Source: Pseudomonadota bacterium (GTDB lineage Bacteria; Pseudomonadota; Gammaproteobacteria; Steroidobacterales; Steroidobacteraceae). From it: a stretch of DNA of 43,969 nucleotides. Below, one piece after another: positions 1-7,675 of the stretch; the first letter of the stretch is position 1; every line of letters begins with the position of its first letter. The stretch is from positions 1 through 43,969 of the forward strand of contig JAKBBE010000017.1 of assembly GCA_021826035.1 (NCBI GenBank). Direction: 5' to 3'. Both the position numbers and the translations under genes were made by a program. The notes under the pieces were generated by a model. The model saw only the letters and a list, made by a program, of their open reading frames with translations. It was not told where the DNA came from and did not search any database.

Positions 1-2843
1 AGCGGCGCGTCGAAGACGTAACGGCCCGACCCCACTGTGATCAGCGTACGCCCTGCGCTGTGCCGCGCATGTAAGACGCCATAAGCGTCATCGAGCGCCC
101 GCCCGCCCTCGCGGATCCGACTCGCCTCGGCACACGGTACGGCGAGTGTCGCCAGCATGCCGGCCGGCACGCTCACGCGCAGCCGCAGCCGGTTCTCGTT
201 GCGGTTCTTCACCCAGCGCACGCTCACCTCGCCGAATACCCCCTGGTAGCGCACCGCCGCGGAGCGGACCCCTTTGACCGGCTGCGGCTCGATGCGGATG
301 CGCTCATGCGCCGCGCGGTGCTGATCGATGCGTAACCCGGCCAGGCCGCCGTAAAGCCACGCCTCCGCCTGGCCGAGCATGAAATGATTCTGCGAGTTGT
401 CGGGGTTCGCGTTCCAGGTTTCCGTGAGCGCAGTCGCGCCGCGCGCGAGCTGATATCCATAGCTCGGTGCCGTCGTCTGCGTGAGGATGTCGAACAGAAC
501 ATCGGCGCGCCCGCCCTGCATCAGTGCCAGGATCACATACAGAAAGCCGATGTCTCCGGCCGTTACGTGATTGCCATGTGCCCGGATGTCGGCCACCAGG
601 TTTGCCAGGACCGCGCCACGCTGCGGGGCGGGCACCAGGCCGATGGCCAGCGGCATGGCATTGGCGGTCTGACTGCCGCGTCCGTACGAATGAGTGGCCG
701 GATCGAACAGTGCGCGGTTCAGGGCGCGGCGCACCGTCACGGCGCGCCGCGCGAAGCGGCCGGCATCGGCGCGCTGCCCGAGGACCCGCGCAATGGCCGC
801 GAGCGTCGCGAGCACCCGGCAGTAGGTCGCCGAGGCCGTCAAGCGCTTGCTGGTCAGCTGCGATTCCCCCGGCGGCTTCGGGCCCCAGTCGAACCAGTCT
901 CCGAGACCGTAATCGAGCAGATCGCCGTGGGCGCGGGAGGCCAAGTAGGCTACGTAGCGGCACATGGCCGGGTAGCCGGTGGCGAGGATGCGCGTGTCGC
1001 CGGTGTAGCGGTATGCGGCCCACGGCGAGAGCACGATCGCGCAACCCCATTCGGGGGAATCGCGGAACGCGGAATTGCGCCCGTCGGCATCGATGAACGC
1101 CACGTACTCCGGGGCGATGCTGGGCACGAGTCCCGAGGCCCTCTGGCTGTCCATCATGTCGCGCAGCATCTTCTCGTAGACCGTCACCGCCTGTTCGTTG
1201 TAGAACACGGTGTCGGCATTGAGGTAGGTCTGCTCCAGCCAGCCGAGTTTCTCGCGCTGCGGGCAGTCGGTGAGCACACTGAAACTGTTGCTGAGCAGCG
1301 CCTGTACGATCAGCTGATGGATGCGGCGCAACATCGGCTGGCCGATCTCGAGTGTGCCGATGCGCGCCAGTGCATCGTGCAGAAACTGCCCCTCGAGTGA
1401 GAGCAGCTCAGGGACCCCGGCGCGTTGCTGACCGCGCGGCGCGGCGCCCTCGACCTGCACATAACGGAAACCGTAGTAGCTGAATCGGGGCTGCCAGCGC
1501 TCGAGGCCCGTACCGGCCAGGGTATAGGTGAACCAGACCGCATCTGCGGGCGTCGCTGCTGCGCTGCGCTGCGTGACGCAGCCGTCTTCCTGTAACAGCT
1601 CGCCCGGCAGCATTCGTACCGTGGATCCGGCCGCGCCGCGCACGGTCATGACCGGCCAGCCGGAGAAGTTCTCCCCGAGATCGTAAACGAACACGCCTGG
1701 CTTGGGCTGCGTGACGGCCATGGGCTGCAGGGTGCGCGCCGACCTCACCGCGGGAACGGTCTGCGCGCACAGCCGCCCGCCGGGCTGGCGCACCGGCGTG
1801 GCGGGCCGCCAGCCGGCCGCTCGGAACCCCGACCGGTCCCAGCCGGGCAGGGCGCGCCGCGCGTCGAAATCCTCTCCGCCGTAGACCGAGGAGAGCACGA
1901 TCGGACCGGGATGGGTGTCCCAGGAGGCATCACTGACCACCCAGTCCTCGCTGCCATCGGTATACAGCAGACGCAACTGCGCGATCAGCTTCGGGCGCCC
2001 GAAGCGGCCCACGAACTTGGTATACCGCCCGGGATATTTCTCGACATTGAAGAACCCATTGCCGAGCAGGATGCCGAGCACGTTCGACCCCTGACGCAAG
2101 CGCGAGGTGACCTCGTACGTGTCGTAGAGGACGGTCTTGGTGTAATCGGTCCAGCCGGGATTGAGCACGCTCGCGCTCGCCGGCTCGCCATTGATGTGCA
2201 GCGCATACTGACCCAGCCCGCACACGGACAGCAGCGCGCAGCGCAGCGGTTTGCGTACCGGGAACTCGCGGCGAAATAGCGGCATCGGACGCGGTGCGGA
2301 CGGCGGGCTGCGATTGATCGCCGGCGGGGGCAGGGGGCTCGCCGGCCAGTCCGCACCGTCGGAAATCCATTGCGCACGCCAGTCGGCGGCATGCAGGATG
2401 CCGGTGCTGAACACGGCCGGCGGGGTGAACTGACTGGGACGGCCGCGCTGGTCCCAGATGCGCACGGCCCACCAGTAGCGGCGCTGGGATGCCAGGGGCA
2501 GAGCATGCTCCGGCGCGACCCGCAGGGCGGGCGAGCTGCGCCGGCCGCTGTCCCAGATCTCCCCGCGCCCGGCTCGGATCGCGGCGGGAGAACGGGCTAC
2601 GATCACCTGCCAGGCACTCTGGCCGAGCACTCGCAGCTGCGCCGACCGCGGCGCGAGCGTCCAGCCGAAGCGGGGCCGGGATGCATCGATGCCGTGTGCC
2701 TCGCTACGCCACTCGATCTGCAGGTCCATCGGACTGACGTCGCACGGTCCGCTCGCCTCGGCGGCCTGCGCGGTGCGCACGCGGGCCAGCCCGGCCGGTG
2801 TCCCGAGCGCCAGCAGGCGCAAAACGACGCGACGTGAGGTCAT
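1..2843 (-). CDS. GH78 alpha-L-rhamnosidase, C-terminus cut by window edge
   Basis: The minus-strand frame is open from an ATG at 2843 to the left edge, about 947 codons with no stop, so the extreme C-terminus lies outside. The protein hydrolyses terminal alpha-L-rhamnose from glycans. A short hydrophobic N-terminus (MTSRRVVLRLLALG, then an AQAAEA region) looks like an export signal. The order is typical of GH78: an N-terminal beta-sandwich with YALHINGEPAS and a GNGFFN segment, a concanavalin-like domain containing YDLGENFSGW, then the six-hairpin catalytic domain with the signature DCPQREKLGW beginning at Asp526. The late TETWNANPDNSQNHFMLG segment carries the second conserved catalytic-region carboxylate. 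No clear Shine-Dalgarno sequence precedes the ATG. It diverges from the TonB receptor and probably shares its regulation. Family assignment is secure; linkage specificity is unknown. Confidence 0.93.
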   Translation of the reverse strand, partial: MTSRRVVLRLLALGTPAGLARVRTAQAAEASGPCDVSPMDLQIEWRSEAHGIDASRPRFGWTLAPRSAQLRVLGQSAWQVIVARSPAAIRAGRGEIWDSGRRSSPALRVAPEHALPLASQRRYWWAVRIWDQRGRPSQFTPPAVFSTGILHAADWRAQWISDGADWPASPLPPPAINRSPPSAPRPMPLFRREFPVRKPLRCALLSVCGLGQYALHINGEPASASVLNPGWTDYTKTVLYDTYEVTSRLRQGSNVLGILLGNGFFNVEKYPGRYTKFVGRFGRPKLIAQLRLLYTDGSEDWVVSDASWDTHPGPIVLSSVYGGEDFDARRALPGWDRSGFRAAGWRPATPVRQPGGRLCAQTVPAVRSARTLQPMAVTQPKPGVFVYDLGENFSGWPVMTVRGAAGSTVRMLPGELLQEDGCVTQRSAAATPADAVWFTYTLAGTGLERWQPRFSYYGFRYVQVEGAAPRGQQRAGVPELLSLEGQFLHDALARIGTLEIGQPMLRRIHQLIVQALLSNSFSVLTDCPQREKLGWLEQTYLNADTVFYNEQAVTVYEKMLRDMMDSQRASGLVPSIAPEYVAFIDADGRNSAFRDSPEWGCAIVLSPWAAYRYTGDTRILATGYPAMCRYVAYLASRAHGDLLDYGLGDWFDWGPKPPGESQLTSKRLTASATYCRVLATLAAIARVLGQRADAGRFARRAVTVRRALNRALFDPATHSYGRGSQTANAMPLAIGLVPAPQRGAVLANLVADIRAHGNHVTAGDIGFLYVILALMQGGRADVLFDILTQTTAPSYGYQLARGATALTETWNANPDNSQNHFMLGQAEAWLYGGLAGLRIDQHRAAHERIRIEPQPVKGVRSAAVRYQGVFGEVSVRWVKNRNENRLRLRVSVPAGMLATLAVPCAEASRIREGGRALDDAYGVLHARHSAGRTLITVGSGRYVFDAP

Positions 2844-3052
2844 GTGGCGCGGGACCAACAGGTGCCGTCCAAGAATATGATCTTGCGTTTCATATTATGA
2901 GATTCCTCTTGCGCCCGCCCGTGCGCCAATGGTATTTATATTTATATACGAAGATATCATCCGCCTGTAAACAACGCTGCGGGCGGAGCCGCTGAATACC
3001 GCGGTCTTAGGCGTTTGCGAAATTGCATCAACTGACTCGAGGGGGATCGATC
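2844..3052. promoter_or_regulatory. Divergent intergenic control region, GH78 / TonB receptor
   Basis: These 209 bp hold no gene and should contain both divergent promoters. The segment around 2870-2965 is strikingly AT-rich compared with the GC-rich surroundings, including TTTATATTTATATACG near 2935-2950. I could not place convincing -35/-10 pairs. A good Shine-Dalgarno sequence, GAGGGGGA at 3039-3046, precedes the receptor ATG at 3053 and supports that start over the upstream TTG at 3023. An inverted repeat at 2874-2900 is listed separately. Confidence 0.6.
2874..2900. promoter_or_regulatory. Candidate operator: nested inverted repeats
   Basis: AATATGA (2874-2880) and TCATATT (2890-2896) form a perfect 7-bp inverted repeat with a 9-bp spacer. 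The right arm also belongs to a second perfect palindrome, TCATA-T-TATGA (2890-2900). Three copies of one half-site (TCATA/TATGA) therefore lie 31 to 57 bp upstream of the GH78 start. A similar CAT-N3-ATG element (TCATTATATGG) occurs at 21289-21299 in front of the rhamnonate dehydratase. That the sites bind the IclR regulator is inference only. Confidence 0.4.
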
Positions 3053-5755
3053 ATGAAGCTCACGTCAAGGCTCGTGTCCGGAGCCGTCGCGCTGGCATTG
3101 GCCGGCGCAGTGCCCGCCTGGGCCAAATCGGCCGGACCCGGCCCCCAGGCCGCTACGGCCGCCGACTCGACCGCGGGCAGCGCCCACGATCACAAGAAAG
3201 CCGCGGCGCCGGCGGTCCTGCAGGAAGTCGTCGTGACCGGCATTCGTGCCAGCATGGAGAGCGCGTTGAACATCCAGCGCTTCTCGAACACCATCGAGGA
3301 CGCCATCGTCGCCTCGCAGATCGGTAAGCTCCCCGACGTCACCGCGATCGATGCACTGCAGCGCATCCCGGGCATCCAGGTCAGCCGCCAGCTCGGTGAA
3401 GGTGGCGGTACGGTCAACATCGGCGGCTCGGTGATCAACAGCGGCTATGAAATCCGCGGATTGCCCTACGCGGAGACCACCCTGAACGGCCGCGAGGTGT
3501 TCAGCGCCACCGGCAGCCGCGTCCTGAACCTTGAGGATATTCCCTCCTCGCTGCTTGCCGGGATCGACGTCTATAAGGATCCGACGGCGAGCCTGATCGC
3601 CGGCGGTCTTGCCGGCACGGTCGACCTGCGCACGCACCGGCCGTTCGACTTCGCGGGCCGCCAGCTCGACTTCAGCGCCGGAGAGACCTACGGCGACATG
3701 ATCGGCACGGCGCGGCCGAACTTCAACATGCTGGCGAGCGATATCTGGCGCACCGGCATCGGCAAGATCGGCGCGTTGCTCGATTTCTCCTACCACGACC
3801 GAGCCTACCGCGAAGACGGTGCGACGAACAATTCGATCGCCATCAGCAAGACCGCCGTGCCGGGGCAGACCGTCGAGTACACCAACGGGGTGTACAACAC
3901 GATGTTCGTCGGCAACCGGCACCGCGTCGGCGTCGATGCCGTGCTGCAATGGCAGCCGACCCACGATTTGCAGGCCTACGTCGAGGCTACGAGCGAAGAC
4001 TTCACCTGGGCACAGAATCAATACACCTTCTATTCCCAGCAGGGTGGTGGCACGATTCAGCCCGGATCGGTCTCGCTCTTCCCGGGCACCAGCGATGCCA
4101 GCGCCGTCACGTTCAACAACGGACTGGCCAGCACCGTGGGCGCGTGGCGTACCGTCGAGGACGTCAACCGTCAATACAATCTGCACGTGAAATGGACGCC
4201 CATTCCGTGGACGGTGGCCGGCGATCTCAGTTACTCGAAGGCGACCGAGCGGCTGAACAATCCCGCCGTCGACATCGGCACGACCGTACCGACGATCTCG
4301 CAGAGCGTGTCGACCTCCGGGATCACGACCTCGATGGTGCCGGGCTTCGATCTGACCAATCTCGCCAACTTCAATGACAGCACCTCGAGCAACTATCACA
4401 GCTATCTGTACGACACCGAGCAGCATTTCCGTGGCAGTGAGACCGCCGGTACGCTGAATGCGACCTACGCCTTCGCGCACGGCTTCCTCAGTTCGGTGGA
4501 AAGCGGTGTGCAGCTGGCCGACCGCAAGGACCAGTTCAATCAATGGTCCACCTTCACGGCGATCACCAGTGCGCAAATCCAGGCGAACTCGCAGTGGTTC
4601 GCCAACGTGCCGCTCAGTCCGTTCCTCTCGGCCGTCTCCTCCACCCCGGTCATTCCGGCCTACACGGTATTTGACCCGAGCAAGCTGCATTTCCAAGCGC
4701 CCAGTGTGTACAGCGCCTTCGGCGCGGCCATGCCCACGGACAATGGCACCGCCGACTACCATGTCGACGAACGTACCTACGCCGCGTTCGTGCAGTTGAA
4801 CTTCGATGCGCACGTCGGCGTCCCAATGAGCGGCAACGTCGGGGTGCGTGTGGTGCGGCACGAGGACTTCATGAGCGGAGAGATCGGCAACGCGGGCGTC
4901 TACACGCCAGCGAACTTCTCGCACGGTGAGACTGATGCGCTGCCGAGCTTGAACCTGCTGTTCAAGCTGACGCATGACCTGCAGTGGCGCTTTGCGGCGT
5001 CCAAGGCAATTGCCTACCCGGACTTCAGCCAGATCCGACCGTCGATCAGCCTGCTGCCGGCGCAGGGTGCGGCAAGTGGCGGCAATCCGAACCTCAAGCC
5101 GACCACCGCGACACAGTTCGACACCTCGCTCGAGTACTACTTCGCGCACGGTTCGGCGCTCACCGCCGATGTGTTCTACAAGCGTCTGCAGAATTTCTGG
5201 CTGTCCGAGACGCAGCAGGACGCGTTTGCCCTCAATGGCATCACGTACAATCTGACCGGCGCAGTCGACGGCGGCAACGCCTCGCTGAAGGGGTTGGAGG
5301 TCGGATACCAGCAGTTCTTCCGCCATCTGCCGGGCTGGCTGAGTGGCCTCGGAATTGCGGCGAACTACACCTACATCGATGCAGCGGCACCGACCGCAGT
5401 CGCAGGGCAGACCACCACGCTGCCGGGGCTGTCTAAGAATAGCTACAATCTGATCGGCATCTACGAGAAAGGACCGGTGTCGTTCCGCGTCGCCTACAAC
5501 TGGCGCAGCGACTTCTACACCTCGCTGTACAACGGCTCGAATGCGCAGTTGGCGGCGAATCCGATCTACACCGCGAGCTACGGCTGGCTCGATGCCTCGT
5601 TCGAATACCAGATCAACCACCATCTGTCGGTCTATGCGCAGGGCTCGAATCTGCTGCGCACCAAGATCGTGACCTACTACGGCACACCGACGCTGCCGCA
5701 GGGCGCCACGATCGATGACCGCGAGGTGATGGTCGGGGTGAACCTGAAGCTCTAA
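3053..5755 (+). CDS. TonB-dependent outer-membrane receptor
   Basis: This 900-residue outer-membrane receptor would import oligosaccharides into the periplasm using TonB/ExbBD energy. A Sec signal peptide (hydrophobic core about residues 8-20, cleavage near AWA at 22-24) is followed by a low-complexity Ala-rich linker. A TonB-box-like EVVVTG lies at residues 58-63. The plug domain follows, with KLPDVTAIDALQRIPGIQV, an IRGLP stretch and a GTVDLRTHRPF stretch typical of the Xanthomonas/Caulobacter carbohydrate receptor type. The rest is a beta-barrel rich in aromatic residues and ends in VGVNLKL rather than the usual terminal Phe. The ATG at 3053 is chosen for its Shine-Dalgarno sequence and because the signal peptide begins there. 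The glycosidase follows after 15 bp, so the two are probably one operon. No SusD-like partner is present. Confidence 0.93.
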   Translation: MKLTSRLVSGAVALALAGAVPAWAKSAGPGPQAATAADSTAGSAHDHKKAAAPAVLQEVVVTGIRASMESALNIQRFSNTIEDAIVASQIGKLPDVTAIDALQRIPGIQVSRQLGEGGGTVNIGGSVINSGYEIRGLPYAETTLNGREVFSATGSRVLNLEDIPSSLLAGIDVYKDPTASLIAGGLAGTVDLRTHRPFDFAGRQLDFSAGETYGDMIGTARPNFNMLASDIWRTGIGKIGALLDFSYHDRAYREDGATNNSIAISKTAVPGQTVEYTNGVYNTMFVGNRHRVGVDAVLQWQPTHDLQAYVEATSEDFTWAQNQYTFYSQQGGGTIQPGSVSLFPGTSDASAVTFNNGLASTVGAWRTVEDVNRQYNLHVKWTPIPWTVAGDLSYSKATERLNNPAVDIGTTVPTISQSVSTSGITTSMVPGFDLTNLANFNDSTSSNYHSYLYDTEQHFRGSETAGTLNATYAFAHGFLSSVESGVQLADRKDQFNQWSTFTAITSAQIQANSQWFANVPLSPFLSAVSSTPVIPAYTVFDPSKLHFQAPSVYSAFGAAMPTDNGTADYHVDERTYAAFVQLNFDAHVGVPMSGNVGVRVVRHEDFMSGEIGNAGVYTPANFSHGETDALPSLNLLFKLTHDLQWRFAASKAIAYPDFSQIRPSISLLPAQGAASGGNPNLKPTTATQFDTSLEYYFAHGSALTADVFYKRLQNFWLSETQQDAFALNGITYNLTGAVDGGNASLKGLEVGYQQFFRHLPGWLSGLGIAANYTYIDAAAPTAVAGQTTTLPGLSKNSYNLIGIYEKGPVSFRVAYNWRSDFYTSLYNGSNAQLAANPIYTASYGWLDASFEYQINHHLSVYAQGSNLLRTKIVTYYGTPTLPQGATIDDREVMVGVNLKL

Positions 5756-5770
5756 GGAGACCCGCCCGCC

Positions 5771-6844
5771 ATGGTCGATCACCAGAGACGGAATTTGCTG
5801 ACCGGGATGTTGGCGACGGGCGCGGGCTTGTCGGTGCGGCGTGCGGTCGGGAAACCGGCCGCACGCCTGCCGAACATTGCGCCGTTTCGTACGCCGTACA
5901 AGCTTGAGCAGCGCATCCTCACAGGCTCGGGCGTGCCCGGGAGTTTCGATCGCCTTCTGGTCGATTGCCCGTTCGTGTTCGAGCACGAAGGGCATTACTT
6001 CATGACCTATATCGGATTCGACGGTATCGGCTATCAGACCGGACTCGCCGAATCCGATGATCTCGAACACTGGCGGCGCGCCGGGCAGATTCTGCACCGG
6101 GATCCAAACAGCCCGGTTACGCGCTACAACATCGCGATGATGTCGATTTTGCGTGAGGACGGACTGCACTCACGGGGCTCGCTGATCAAAGTCGATGGCC
6201 GATATGTGGCCACGTGGTTTGCGTGTCCTCATTCGGGGTACGAACAAGGCCCGGGGGTGATCGGTCTGGCCTTCAGCAAAGATCTGCTGCACTGGGAGAT
6301 CACCGATCCGATCCTCACGCCCGACCCGTCGCTGCCCTGGGAGGCCGGCGGCCTCTACAAGGCGTATTTGGTTCGCGACAACGGGCTTTACTACCTTTTC
6401 TACAACGCGAAATCCAATCATCTGCGCGACTGGCACGAGCAGATCGGTATCGCAACCTCGCCGGACCTGAAGACCTGGACTCGATATCCGGGCAATCCGA
6501 TCCTGCGCCACGGCGGGCCGAAGGCCTGGGATGCACGCTTCGCCAGCGATCCGTGCGTGGTCCGCTGGGGACCCTGGTGGGGCGTGTACTACTACGGGTT
6601 TGCCAACGATGGACACGCCCGCGACTTGCTCGCCCTCGGTACGGATCCGTATCACCTGACCAAGGTTCCGCAAGTCATGGTCAATGTCGGACCCCCGGGC
6701 TCGATCGACGAGGACTTCGCGCACAAGCCGTCGGTGATCTATGCCGACGACACGCTGTATCAGTTCTATTGCTGCGTCAGCGGCAAATGGCCGCACGACG
6801 ATCGAGCCATCACCGTGGCTCGGTCACGGCCCTGGAAGAGCTGA
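5771..6844 (+). CDS. Five-bladed beta-propeller glycosidase (GH43/GH130-like)
   Basis: This 357-residue protein has the blade repeats of propeller glycosidases, for example DCPFVFEHEGHYFMTYIGF, ESDDLEHWRRAG, SKDLLHWE, YYLFYNAKSNH and SPDLKTWTRYPGNP. Such repeats, with a carboxylate near the start of each blade, are usual in GH43, GH117 and GH130-type enzymes. I cannot place it in a numbered family by eye, and the bond it cleaves is unknown. The N-terminus has an Arg-Arg pair followed by a hydrophobic stretch (QRRNLLTGMLATGAGL), a possible Tat or Sec signal, so a periplasmic location is likely. AAGGAG at 5754-5759 lies 11 bp before the ATG. The gene follows the TonB receptor by 15 bp and probably acts on the material that receptor imports. 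A strong terminator hairpin begins 20 bp after its stop. Confidence 0.8.
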   Translation: MVDHQRRNLLTGMLATGAGLSVRRAVGKPAARLPNIAPFRTPYKLEQRILTGSGVPGSFDRLLVDCPFVFEHEGHYFMTYIGFDGIGYQTGLAESDDLEHWRRAGQILHRDPNSPVTRYNIAMMSILREDGLHSRGSLIKVDGRYVATWFACPHSGYEQGPGVIGLAFSKDLLHWEITDPILTPDPSLPWEAGGLYKAYLVRDNGLYYLFYNAKSNHLRDWHEQIGIATSPDLKTWTRYPGNPILRHGGPKAWDARFASDPCVVRWGPWWGVYYYGFANDGHARDLLALGTDPYHLTKVPQVMVNVGPPGSIDEDFAHKPSVIYADDTLYQFYCCVSGKWPHDDRAITVARSRPWKS

Positions 6845-6864
6845 TCGGATTCTCCAGCCCCCCC

Positions 6865-6897
6865 GCGTGGCACCGGACAGGATGGCCGGTGCCACGC
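6865..6897. terminator. Bidirectional hairpin terminator
   Basis: GCGTGGCACCGG (6865-6876) pairs perfectly with CCGGTGCCACGC (6886-6897): a 12-bp stem with a 9-nt loop. It lies between two convergent genes ending at 6844 and 6914. Only a short T-rich stretch (ATTCT) follows on the plus side and no long U tract is present, so it may act by structure or with Rho. Position and stem length make a shared terminator the simplest reading. Confidence 0.75.
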
Positions 6898-6913
6898 ATT
6901 CTCCCCGGGAGCG

Positions 6914-7675
6914 CTACTGCAGATTGACGAAGAGCCCGCCGTCGACCAGGACGGCCGCACCGGTCACGTAGCGGGCCAGATCCGAGGCGAGGAACACCAC
7001 GCACCCCGCCACGTCGCGCGGCTCGCCCAGGCGGCCGAGCGGAATGCGCCGTTCCATGTACGCTCGTTTGGCCGGATCGGCCAAATCCTCCCGATTGATG
7101 TCGGTCTCAATCGTGCCCGGCATGACTGAGTTGCAGCGGATCCCATGCGGACCGAGCGCGATCGCGCACGATTGCATCAGCGAGTGCACACCGGCCTTGG
7201 TGGGCGTGTAGTGCGCCTGCAGTCCGCCGCCGACGAGCGCGCTGATCGAACTGATCGCGATCAGCGCACCGCCTCGGCCCTGCGCGCGCATCTGCCGCGC
7301 AGCAGACTGCGTCATGTAATACGCCCCGTGCAGATTGACCGCCATGGTTCGCTCGAAGACCTCCGGCGGGGTCTCGAGAAACGCGTGGAACGGGCAAACC
7401 CCGGCGTTGCTCACGAATACATCGACACCACCGAGGGTGGCCACGGCGCGCGCGACGAACCGCTCGGCCGACTCCGCCAGAGCGACGTCGCCTTCGACCT
7501 CGACGACGCGCCGCCCGAGCGGCTCGAGTTCGGCGAGCGTTGCGTCGATGCCGGCGCGGTCCTTGAACCAATTGAGGGCCACGTCCGCGCCCTGCCGCGC
7601 GCACTCAACGGCAATGGCGCGGCCGATGCCGCGCGAGGCGCCGGTAATCAGGACGCGCTTACCCTCGAGCAGCAT
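6914..7675 (-). CDS. lra1: L-rhamnose 1-dehydrogenase (SDR, NAD(P)+)
   Basis: This 253-residue short-chain dehydrogenase oxidises L-rhamnose to L-rhamnono-lactone, the first step of the non-phosphorylating L-rhamnose pathway in the cytoplasm. It shows the classical cofactor motif GASRGIG (12-18), NAG (90-92), and the catalytic Ser143, Tyr156 and Lys160 in HYTPTKAG. Segments such as GVCPFHAFL, SSISALVGG, SLMQSCAIALGPHGIRCN and the C-terminal DGGLFVNLQ closely resemble characterised L-rhamnose 1-dehydrogenases as I remember them. The ATG at 7675 is preferred over 7690 because GGAGG stands 6 bp upstream of it. It starts inside the last codons of the fucosidase gene (17-bp overlap), so translation is probably coupled. 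The other pathway genes lie 14 kb away in another operon. Activity on L-fucose or L-mannose cannot be excluded. Confidence 0.9.
   Translation of the reverse strand: MLLEGKRVLITGASRGIGRAIAVECARQGADVALNWFKDRAGIDATLAELEPLGRRVVEVEGDVALAESAERFVARAVATLGGVDVFVSNAGVCPFHAFLETPPEVFERTMAVNLHGAYYMTQSAARQMRAQGRGGALIAISSISALVGGGLQAHYTPTKAGVHSLMQSCAIALGPHGIRCNSVMPGTIETDINREDLADPAKRAYMERRIPLGRLGEPRDVAGCVVFLASDLARYVTGAAVLVDGGLFVNLQ

Noticed and set aside
3065..6169. A 1034-codon open frame on the minus strand opposite the TonB receptor
   Set aside because: The receptor on the plus strand has clear domains and a good ribosome-binding sequence. The antisense frame shows no family motif, is rich in Arg/Val/Asp as expected from reversed GC-rich codons, and has no start signal.
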